Positions 28,101 through 40,100 of a stretch of DNA of 64,000 bases are shown piece by piece. The notes under the pieces were generated by a model. The model made no database searches, was not told the DNA's origin, and saw only the letters and a list, made by a program, of their open reading frames with translations. Within the stretch, counting starts at the first letter, position 1. Every line of letters starts with the position of its first letter. Location of the stretch: the NCBI RefSeq assembly GCF_000003815.2, contig NC_049990.1, forward strand, positions 6,827,907 to 6,891,906, written 5' to 3'. This DNA comes from Branchiostoma floridae. Taxonomy: Eukaryota > Chordata > Leptocardii > Amphioxiformes > Branchiostomatidae. A program made the position numbers and the translations under genes.

Positions 28101-31100
28101 CCAGGCCATCCCTACTCTTCTTGATAAGTGTAATGGGTTCTTTTATGTGTACTACAGTAGTAGATGTTTGAGGCCTGAGGCTTATACCTAAAGCTCCCCT
28201 ACTTGTAAACACGGTGACAGTGCCATGGGCCTTCGTTTATGGCTGTCATTCCAGCCTAGCACACGTACCAGGCCATCCCTACTCCTCTTGACAAGTGTAA
28301 CAGGTTCTTTTATGTGTAGATGTCTGAGGCCTGAGGCTTATACCTGAAGCTCCCCTACTAGTAAACACTCATCTGAAAGGTCACGTCCTTGCTCCAATGT
28401 CCAGAATGACATCTCCAGCAGGTTTTCAAATGGACCTGCCTCTGGAGATGCTCCCAGGGATGAAGTGTAATGGGTTCTTTTATGTGTAACGTTACTGTCA
28501 TCAGATATTTGAGGCTTATGCCTGGAGCTCCCCTACTAGTAAACACTGAAAAGCACAGTTTTTGTAGCTTGGATATGTTTTTTCCATCCGTAGTTTCCAT
28601 TATATTTTGAGAACGACACTAAACCGGCTCCTGCAGTTCCAAAACAAGCGCTAGGGTGCCCAAACCTACACCACCATGGGTCTACTCTTCTGGCATTAAG
28701 ACCCCATCTGAAAGGTCATTTTCTTGCTCGAGATGTCCAGAATGAATCTCTAGCAGGTTTTGAAATGGCCCTGAGTCTAGAGATGCTCCCAGGGAGTTCA
28801 ACACTAATTGAAACCTGCACCATGGTTGTCTGACATTTGGGTGACGGCTAAATCTTAAGCTGAGCTACTCTCCATGTAGAAGTTAAACTTGAAGCGAGAA
28901 ATTGTTACCTTATGCTGATTGGTACCTGTCCAAGGGTTTAGCTTTAATAAAAAAGATCAGCTATCAGAAAACCGTGACAATCAGAAGAAGGTAACAAACT
29001 CTTTCCCCCTCCTTGCAATTCTCCCTGGAGGAGTACAAATGTATATGTAAATGCCAACACAATTCAGACTTGGCAAAAAGTCTGCAACATAGTATTTTAA
29101 TAAAGATTTCTTTTCTCGGAGGGTAATGTCAACTGGCAATCTTGGACTCCAATAACTATGCATTGCCAAATCAGACAAGCAAAAAAAGAGGTGCCATTGA
29201 ACTCGTTTAACTCTATGAGTGACACTCAGGAGTTCAGCAGTAATTGGAAGTGTGTCTTACTTCCGAACTTCAATTTTTGATTGGCATCTGTCAAGGGTTT
29301 GGCTACTAGTAATCACTTCGATCTCTCCACTGAACCTCTGCTTGGAGATACATCATGTGTTAAAGTTGAATGACATCCAAACCTGGATTGTACAAGCATC
29401 TGACTCCTGCGATCCTTATGACCCCGCTTGGCAGGGCGTCCCCCTTCCATGGATTCCTGCCGCAACCCGGATTGATCAATATCCGGCGGCGAGGTTGGTG
29501 GGAATTCCTCTGAAGTTTTTCCTCTGATGTTGTGGGAAAATAAACCGAGATTGGCTTAGCATACTCACCTGGTGTTTTGTATCCGATTCGGAGATGGTGA
29601 CTCAACTGTGTGGTTTGGAAACAAAGTTTGTCTGTAGGCTGCCAAGAACTGAGAAATGGCAACAAACGAAAGTTTGTGAAGACTTTTGTGGACGGCATAA
29701 CATCGTCGTCGTTGTATCCATTTTTAATACATGAGAAGTATTGGGTGGACTTGTGTTATGTGGGTGGATCTTTATGATTTATGTTATGTGGTAATATAAT
29801 TTCATGACTGAGAGACAAGGTCGAATATGTACCTCCTAGTGACTTTCTGTGGTAATGCAGCCTGCATAACTTCCTGTTTCTATATCTTTTCATGACTGAA
29901 ATTTGGGATGCCTTTAATTTCTGAGCAAAATTCATTTGTTTTTATGTATCGTTATCGATGATGTTTCAATCCTAGCCATGTTGTGCTGATCATTTATTTT
30001 TGAAAATCAATATTCACTTTCATAGATGTCAATTTTCCCTTCTTTTTGATAGGTCGAATTACAGTATAATTAAGTATGCTATGTATGTCTTCCCACATAG
30101 TCTTGACACTACTTGAAAAATGACAGCTTTCTGAAATTGCCCATTTATTACTGTTGATTTATTAGTAGCATTTATGTCGCTGTTTCTGACGGACTCCCTG
30201 CAGAGATTGTAAAGCATGGAATTTTGTCATTAAAGTTACTCTCTGGTGTAATCGTATTTATTGCTCATGCTAATTTGTACCCGTACCCTTCAAGTTGTTG
30301 AGATCTAGAATATTCATCATATCAGACTGTCTGCAAGAACAGTGGATTCAGAACCTAATCTCCTGCGATGGTGACTAAAACTCCTGCCGGCTAAACTTCT
30401 TCCCAAGCTTATGATACTTATGCCCCATCTTATGCCACCACAAGATCTGCCTGGAGATTATCAAAACCTTCCGCGTGGTCATCTGCACCAGAATTTGTTC
30501 AAACTTTTAATGGTAATAACAGAGAGTAATTCATGAAAAAAAGGCAATTTCAAATGTTCCCACTCACAAAATCAAGCCCACAAGTTATGTTTGAAAAATT
30601 GGTGGGAATGAGTAATATCTCTTCATGTATGTCAGAGTCTCCCGAAGGTGCAAGTCTCCAAGACCATGTCTAGCCAGGGATCGAACCCCTGACCTCTCAA
30701 TTCATGTCCAGTCCACCCGCTGGGCCTCTGGCGCCACGCATTTCTTAACCATTACTGTGCTTGTCATATTTCAAATGCCTGTTTGAATTTTACTTCCTTG
30801 TCGTGCACACTGCAGGCTTTAACTCCAGACATCTTTATAGCACCGTCAAGTGCTAGTACACGATTGTATACACCCTTTCTAATAAGGTCTCTTACACAGT
30901 AGATGTTGACACTTTTATTGTGCCATTGACTTACATGTATGTCTATTTAAGCTATACAGCTCTCTCAGCACTTTTATGAGTAAGACATTTAGTATTTAGC
31001 TAGAAGAAAACAGTGCCAATCCTATCTTTAGTAGTTGCTTATGTGGACACGTTTCATACCGCTCATGTGTCATCTATAAACTAGTTGTAAAACTGTACTC

Positions 31101-34100
31101 GTAAACATTTTGTCGCCTCTGCTGGTTGTTAGTAGGACAGAAAATCGTTCCAACTCTGTTCTTTGAATTTTGGAAAGTCATTCTCTGTATCTCAAGGCCC
31201 TTTATTCATGAAGCTAATTGGTCAAATTCTTGCCAGACTCACAGGGTACTTTTAGTATTATGGAATGCATATCCCAAGTCCAGCACTCTGATTGGTCAGA
31301 AGTTTGGTTGTGTATTTTGTATGCAAATTTATTAATGACCAGATCTAGATCAAATGATTGTATTGGGCTACTTTTGACTGTCTCATTATTTCCAAAAGGT
31401 TTTGAAAAAATGGAAACATTTATAAGACTATGTTCATATATTCATAAGAAATAAAACAGTAATCCAGATACCACTATAAGTCATTAGTAAGGCCTATAAA
31501 GTATAAGAGGTTGTTGATAAATTCCTACCTCCTGGTGATGTTGAAGTGCATAGTGCTGGGACGCTGCCAGTGGATTTACAAGGCTTGGTCATGTATCAAA
31601 CTCCAGTAGAAACTTGACTGTCTGCCAAGATGTTTTATCAATCTGTGTGGGACATGATTTGATCATCATGCCATCCTTACATAAATTCTTCCCAGTCTTG
31701 TTGTGAAGCCCTGGAGACAAAATAGCAACTAGAAAGAGCACAGGGCACATATGAGGGATATGTAGATGACAACATCTTTCGATTAAAAGATTTATAATAA
31801 GACAGGGTCACAGTGAGAGTCGTCCACAGGCTAGAAACCAGATCTTGAGTTTTTAGCGTTGCCAAGTGGGAAAATAAGAAATAGAGAGAGCATAGGGCAC
31901 ATATAAGGGATAAGTAGATGACAACATCTTTCGATTAAAATATTTATGATAAGACAGGGTCACAGTGAGAGTCATCCACAGGCTAGAAACCAGATCTTAA
32001 GTTTTTATAGTTGCCAAGTGGGAAAATAGAGAGAGCACAGGGCACGTATGAGTGATAAGTAGATGACAACATCTTTCGATTAAAGATTTATGAGAAGACA
32101 GGGTCATGGTGAAAGTCGTCCACAGTCTGGAGACCAGATTTGGAATTTTTAGGGTTGCAAAGTTGCAAAATAAGGCGTAAAGAAAGAACAAAATACATTT
32201 GCTGGATGAGTTATGTATGATGACGTTGTTGACGTTGAAAGATTCAGAGTAAGACAGGGTTAAACATGTACAGACTCTTCAACTTTCTGGTGAACTGCTC
32301 TTGAGTTTTTAGGATTGTCAGAAGGCGATGTGGAAAGTACCAGTGGCTGTAGAGAAAGTAAAGGAGACATTTACCAGATGGTTAGATGACAACTCACTTA
32401 CAACTCAACATCTTTAATCAAAATATTTCTGTAGACCGGTTGCTGGACGTCAGTCACTAGTGTCAAGGGGCATTATGAAAAGTACAGAGAGAACAGAGCA
32501 TATTTTATAGATGAATGGGTGGGTGACAACAGCTTTAATTAAAAGATCTACAGTAAGAGTCTAAGACAAGGTCTTGCTGAAAGTCTTTGACCATCTGGAG
32601 ACTTGCTCCTGATTTTTATGGCTGCCAGGGATGGAATCTGACCTTTTGTGGTTGGAATCTAAAGTCAGGTTTACTTTGTGGGGAGAAACATTAACCTGGG
32701 TAGTCTGTGGTATTCAGCCTTGGCTGGCTGCTGAAGACTAGATGTGGGACATCTGTTGAAGAAATTGATCAAACCCAGGAGTGTATAACTATAAGACCAC
32801 ACATTCTTATTCCTTGACTTTCTGCCTTGAGGTTTTGTGGTTAGACTTAGAGTACTAATTTACTTAGTTAGAGTCTAAAAGGTTCTGTGTTTGAATCCCT
32901 TGCGGGTCCCGGTGTGTTGTGCCCTTGGGAAAGGCACTTTAGGCCAAGAAACCTTGACTTTTATCCATAGACCATGTCAAGGAAATGTCTTTGGGGATGT
33001 TTCAGTTTTTTAAAGCTTTTTGTAAAGAATCCTCTTTACCTTGACCAAGGAAGGTGGGATTCTGCCCTAATTTACCAGTTCTGAGCCCTGTTATCGTGGT
33101 CCAACACCTTGCCGCTCAGTTCTGAGTTAGGCGTAGGGGTAGCCCAAGTTGATCAGTGTGTTGGACCATGGTCTGATTAGCCAAAGGAGCGAGTTGGTTA
33201 AGGGCGGTGGTGTCCCACATCCATTGAAGGCTTGCAGGTGTGTTTCATGTCTCCACCTGTGAAACACACCTGCATGTAAGTAGGTAAAAAGATCAAAAAG
33301 AAAAGAACAGATGTTCAAGACAAAAGAGCACAAAGGAAAGGCAATTTTTCATCATCTAAGCGTGTCATTGTAAGTATTGAGCTGACAGACTTGCAAAGAA
33401 AAGGCTAAGTTCTGTAGAGGTGAATCATTGTTGATTGTGTGCCACACATGTTCCATGTCTTTATAATATATGGTGCAAACAGAGAGGTGTTGACAGCACT
33501 TGTAACATTACTAACAGCTAATTGCAGTTCAAAGTCATACTGTGACCTAATTCTTCCTGTAGATAGCATACTCAAGATACATTTACCTGCTTTGTAATGG
33601 TTGACAGTCAAAATCAGACAGATTCTACCTGCACCACTATGCTGGAAAAGGAGCAAACTGTTCAGAAACTTTTATAATTCTTTATTTCATGCAGGCTTAA
33701 GATGTAGGATTGAAGACCGAAGGAGGCCATATTATAAGATGTACATTTGTTGTCTTGACTTCTGCAGTGGTTGTTGTCTTGGGTAGTTACTGTACAATAG
33801 AATTCATCATGGCTTTTTTACATGATGTTATATTATGAGACATTCTGTTAAACTCTCTTATTGTTATATTGCTGAGTACTTGGACTGGTGCAGGTTCATG
33901 CAGACATCAGAATTCTTGCACGATTTCAATTTTATCTACACCACCCTGCATATGTAGCAGGTATTACGTGCACTGGTCCTTCAGTCCAAGTTGGCATGCC
34001 TTAGTAGATTTACGTATTACAAACCTAGCTTCTTGCATTTTTCATCAAGTCCCCTGGACCACCAACCTTGCAAGCCATGGTTGCCTGTTCCTAATCTTTT

Positions 34101-37095
34101 ACCACATACTTCAGAAGTTCAGTACTTGTTAGAAACATGTTCAGTTTTCTTTGAAGGGGTGTTGTTGGGTTGCGGTAGTACTAATTGAAAGTAAAGCATT
34201 GAATAGTATAAATGTAAATACTTGCAGCCCTAAAGTTGGATTATGTGCTTTTATGTGAATAGTCAGATTTTGAAGGATTTTTTTGTAAAGAATCTGTGTT
34301 TTGCATATTTTTGGGCAGAGGGAAGTATTGGTGACTTGTGTCACTAATAAATGCAGCAATATTGTTGAGTGTGTGATGATACTTGATATATATCCTATGG
34401 CATCCCTCAAAATGTCAAAGTTTGAACTGTACACTGGCAAAAAGATTTGTAAACAGATCATCCTTCATGACATTCAAGACTTTGGTACCTTGTATGGTAG
34501 TTGTCAACCCGCCACACCTTAAAGAACCCAACACACGTATCAAAAAGAGTAGTGGTGCCCCAGTGTTCTTGACCAAATTAGGGATATTTTAAGCTCATGC
34601 CTTCTCTCCCATCACTTGATGGGCTGGAAGAACAAAGTTTGGTAAACCCCAGATTTAGAGACCACCCAAATGACTTCTCTGGAACACTGTAATCCCAAGT
34701 GTTTCCTCGTTAAGTACACAAGGTTCCCCCATGTCCTCCACACCTGCACTGTGCATGACCTCAATCCTACAAACTGTGATTGAAAGGACTTAGGTGGACC
34801 ATTGACTACAATACACACAAAACTGGGAGCCTCAGATACCAAAACAGTTGTACTATATATAGTACAGTCAAACCTTGCTATAGTCACCAATTAAGAGACT
34901 TGAAGATAACCATCACAGTGGACCATTGACTACAGTACAGTACAGTACACACAAAACTGGGAGCCTCCGATACCATTTACAGTTGTACTATATATAGTAG
35001 AGTCAAACCTTCCTATAGCAACCACTCAAGAGACTTGAAGAGAGCCATCACAGTGGACCATTGACTACAGTACATTACACACAAAACTGGGAGCCTCAGA
35101 TACCATTTACAGTTGTACTACATGTATTTCTAGTAGAGTCAAACCTTCCTATAGCAACCACTCAAGAGACTTGAAGAAAACAGTCACAGTAGAAAGGTGG
35201 CTGACACTATAGACAGAATTCTTAAGGTTTCAGAAAAAATTATAGCAAGTTTTTTGCAAGTTCATGCCTGAAGGCTAAATGCAAAGTAAAACAGTGGCAT
35301 ACAGAATTATATACTTATAAACAAAGAATGAACATGAAATATTATAGATAAATGAAAAGTGTTCAAAATCTATTTCTACCTAGGCAATTTGGGGGGGTTG
35401 ACTTGGAACAAATAATTTATCAATAGCTAGGCGGTCTTTATATGGAGATCACTATCATAGGTTTGACATTAGATCAATTAGTGCAGTGCTTTTAGAAGTT
35501 CAAATCCCCCCATGAACTAAATCCACTTGGTACCACCCTGAGAAGGAACACGTGCCTGCGGCGGCGGCTCTTTGGTCCTGAAACGCCAACATGCCTGCAA
35601 AAGAACAACGAGAGGAACACAGAAAACACTTGCTCAAGCAGCTCTGGTTTCACTCGGAGTTTGTTTGGGAGGAAGGAAAACCTGCTTCTGAAAGGAAAGT
35701 CAAGTCTAAGAAAACACACAAATCCTACAAATGAAAACAAGTTTGATTCTGGTAAGGTTTGAAGCCAGTTGTGCCCTTAATAACCACCAGAGCATGTTGA
35801 GTATTCTAGTCATGTACCTACCTTTGAACAGAAAGGATTGGAATCAAGTGTAAAATCCTACGAAGAAATCCAGATGAAATTGATACCCTCATCATTTTCT
35901 TATGTACTAAAGCAAAAATTGGAAGGTTGATTGATAGTCTTTCAAATAGATATACTTTTCGTAATGCCAGTGTTATGTCTCTATTGAATTTGGTTTTAGA
36001 CTCTGTATTATTGATGATGATGAATATATGTACATGCATGTATGCTGCAGTTTTCAGTACTGCGGCGGCATAATGGCATGTGGTGGAATTATGCATGTCA
36101 ATGTTACAATACATCATGTTATTGTACAATCTGTGACTCAGCAAAAGTGTTGCTGTAGTAAATTCCTACAGCAGGTGGTCTCTCCAACTTCTGTATTGGT
36201 TTTGTGCGCCAGTTTGAACAGCCAAGTCCCAATAAAACATAGATATTGACAGGACCATTTGATCTAAGTCTGCCATGGTCCAGCACCCTTGAGGAAGGAC
36301 ACCTGCCCCTAGACTCCTTCACTAATAGTTTTTGATTTGCGATTTTCAACTGGGAAGGTTCTGATGCCAGGAAAGGAATATATGCTGGGAAGCTTGTAGC
36401 TTGCCCACAGCTTCTAATCGCTAGTTGCCCTTCTGTGTTTGTGTATAAACATACATTTATTGACAAGAAATACCTGTTCGTTTCTGAAACGCCTGTTTTA
36501 CAGTCAATGATTATGATACATTGATCCAGACTTTTATGACTCTAAGTGGAATTCAACATAATATGTAGCTGGTACCTTGCTGAACGTAGTGATTATTTAC
36601 TGAAACATTTCATACAGTATAACTGCTGCATTTAGCCCTTATGAGCAAGAACGTGAAAATAAGAATTGAAAGATCATTCATTACCCTCCACCCCACCCCA
36701 ATACCAGCCATAGATGTCACCCAAACATCTGCTTGGAGACTAGCCGCTGGCAAATGGCAAACAAACAAAGTCTAGGCCAAGTCTGTCAGAGGAACTGATC
36801 CGTTGGGAGAGGGCTTCTTGCGACTGACCTGTTCAGTTATGGGTTGGCTGTTATGTCATGGGAACATGGCAGAGTCTATGCCTGGCTGCCTCAGGCGTTG
36901 CTGAAGTCAAGGGTCGTGGGAAGGACAGATGCAGCGCTTCCCATTATAAGGGATGTGCACTGGTATCACACCTCAAAAATCTTTTAAGTACACACCTAAA
37001 ATCTGAAATGTCAATGCACCGGTACTGTTAGTAACTAGAATGTCAAGTGTATAGCATTTTTATCTCCGTGAAAAATGGAGATATAGTTTTGGGTG

Positions 37096-37130
<35 letters not shown>

Positions 37131-40100
37131 TGTGTTTCTGAGATTCTGTGCTGTAGTCATCATAACTCAAGAGCCTCTGGATAGATTACGATCATGATAC
37201 ATGTACTTGGTATGTGGGTAGGTGTTGGGAAGACGAAGGTCAAATTCAATTTTGGGCCCCCTGGTATGTGACCTTGGTACTGCAGCAGAAATTCTGTTTT
37301 TTGTATCTTTTGACCATCTTTGAAAGTTTGATTTGAGATCCTCTTTCATCATCATCATCAGTTATCCTCTTGGGAGGTGGAGCGAGTAAAGTTCGATCTA
37401 CAGAGCTGTTTGTCCTTATGATATCCTCTGTATATAGAAGATACTGAAACTTGAAAGTCTAGATAAAAATTCTATTTACAGTTTCTGTTATCCAAGAAGC
37501 AGTTACTCAGGCAACTGAATATGATAACCAAAATATCCAGTTGCTTGAGTAACTGCTTTTTGGCATATCTTATTACCTGGATGTCTAGACTTCATTGACA
37601 AGTTTCTGTTGTCATATTATAGGTTAATTACCTGTACCTAAACCTCTATTCCTGTACTTCAAAACCTTTGTTATCACCAAGCACAGTAGGGGCATCTTTG
37701 TTGGATAGTTTTAAAAAGCATTTGCAGACAGATGTGCAAAAGCAAGGTGTGACAGGTCATTCAGTGTAGTGTAACCAGCTGCTGCCGTGCTGCGTGCCTG
37801 CAAAGCTAATGTGTCATGACGAAGGGCAGTTATACCCGCTATATAGATACAGATACAGAAACCTGTACCTAATGTTGCGTGTTGGTACGCCCTTCTTCCC
37901 ATGGGTCAGTTAGGCGAGGAAAGACGGCAGGAAATGGCCGGAAGTGTGTACGTTATGGTCCGTCGTCCGTCAAGTTTGTTGGGATGCAAACTTCTTCTTG
38001 TAGTTACAGCAACAAAGGACAACAGCAAACACTGAACGCTCCCCCTTTTATCACTGTTGTGTCTGTTGAAATACATTTTGTGCTTCTTGTAAAAGTGCTG
38101 AGTGCTACAAATGTAAGCATGGAAGTAATTTGTACCATGGTATGAAGCCATGACCTAAACACAAAGTTTTCATTGTAGCGTTGAAACCAACCATTGTATG
38201 TTAGCTTACACTGGAATATTTTATTACCTTTGCTAACTCATGAAGATTATGTTTTTGGTAGCGTTTATATGTCTGTAATTAGTAGCATAACTAAAAAAGC
38301 AATGGTATGATTAATCATCATGAAATTTGGTATGTGGCTTGGTCTTGTCATATTGAAGAGATGATTAGATTTTGCGTTCCCTGGCAACTTTGGTAGATAT
38401 TGCCGCAGAACTTCTGGTTTTGATATCGGTATCATGTTCTAGACAAGCATTGAAGCTAGTTTCAATTTGTCATTGCCGCAATCATGATTGTGCAGATCTG
38501 ATGTGCTCTTGAACAATTCAATTTACTGCAAGCCAGGACAGAAATGTCATGGGAACAAAAACAATCAGACCACTTCTATATTATAGGCCAGATCACACTG
38601 TGGAATAACTCCCAATTGATTTTATCCAAGTCATCAGAGCTGGAAATACCACCTGAATATGCAGTGTGGTGCAGGTGAAATTAAAGCTGTACATGTGTAG
38701 GTATTTCTAATGTCTACCTTCACCTTACCTGTACAAGATTCAAAATGATATCGTTATCACGTGCTAGGAACACCTTCTTTAATTAATCAAATTTAATGGA
38801 ATAAAAGGGGAAAAAAGTGGTGCAAGTAAGTTTGGTCCCGTGCAGGTAACTTTAAAATACGTGCTTCAGTGCCTGTGTGCCGAAAACAGTATTACGAGTT
38901 GTGCTAATGGATGCTTAAGTTAAAACCCTGTAGCCACAAGATCAAATCCATCGCCCTATTCATAAAACAGCAATTCCAGCGCTAGCGAGACCGCTATGCA
39001 ACTACCCATGGCAAATAAGCCATCATAAACCTCAGCTAAAAATGAGCCCTTACCAGAAAATTGCACCCAGGATTTTATTGCAGTTATCTGTATGCCCCCT
39101 CCCCCCAGTGTTATTGCCTTTGTATCTCAAGGGACGAGATCTCGTTGCACTGGCTCTTTATTCCCATTTTGCGGGGAACTTTTCCTGGCGTCCTGGCTCC
39201 TTCTAGTGTCATAGGTCAACGCCCTTTACCCTCCCTGCTAGTAGAGCGCAATTAGGAGAATGAGAAAGCTCCTGAAGCTCAAATACAGATCTCTGGGGAA
39301 AGATATGGAGCTACAGAAAAGGTCAGATGTTGATGTCCCACCCACTCTGTAAGGTGTCCAGGGAGGATGTGTCTTTCACTCACATACAAATGTTGTAGTA
39401 AGGCCACAACAAGTGAATTTTATGGATGAATGCCGATGCCTTTGCAGACTGCAAATTTAATGAGAGAGAGGGTGCTATCTTGCTGAAAGTTTGTGTGTTG
39501 TAAGGCCATAACAAGTAAATTTTACGGAAGACATCCTATGCAGACTCCAAATCCAATGAGAGAGAGTGGGGGAAAACACTCAGATGTTACCTTGCTGAAA
39601 GTTTGTGGTCTCTTGTCTTTCTCTAGTGTTGTAAGGCCACCATAAGTGAGTTTTATGAATGACATTCTCTGCAGACTCCAAGTTCAATGAGAGAAAGAGA
39701 TGGAAAAGAAACAGATGCTACCTTGCTGAAAATGTGTCTTCTCTTGTCTTTCTCTAGAGTTGTAAGGCCACACAACAGGTGAATTTTATAAATGACACCC
39801 TTTGCAGACTCCAAATTTAATGGGAGTGAGTGGAAAACAGATGCTATCCTGTGGAAAGTCTGTGCTCTCTTTTCTTACTCTAGTTTGCAAATATGTATAG
39901 ATAAGCTTCACTGCTTAAGGCCTGGCGACCTGTGGTGATGAGATAGCAGTGAGCCAGTCAATATAGCAGAGCCCAGCCCATGTCTTCATAAATGAAGTTG
40001 GCTATCTCTCGCTCCTTGCTTCAAGGAGCAAAGATTACAACTTAGGGAGAAACACACTGCCCATAAATCATGTTGCCAATAACCAAGGTGCTACTGCGTC

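Noticed and set aside
34860..35190. Possible CRISPR-like array because of regular spacing.
   Set aside because: The units are about 130 bp direct repeats without short conserved repeats and unique spacers, and the genome is eukaryotic.
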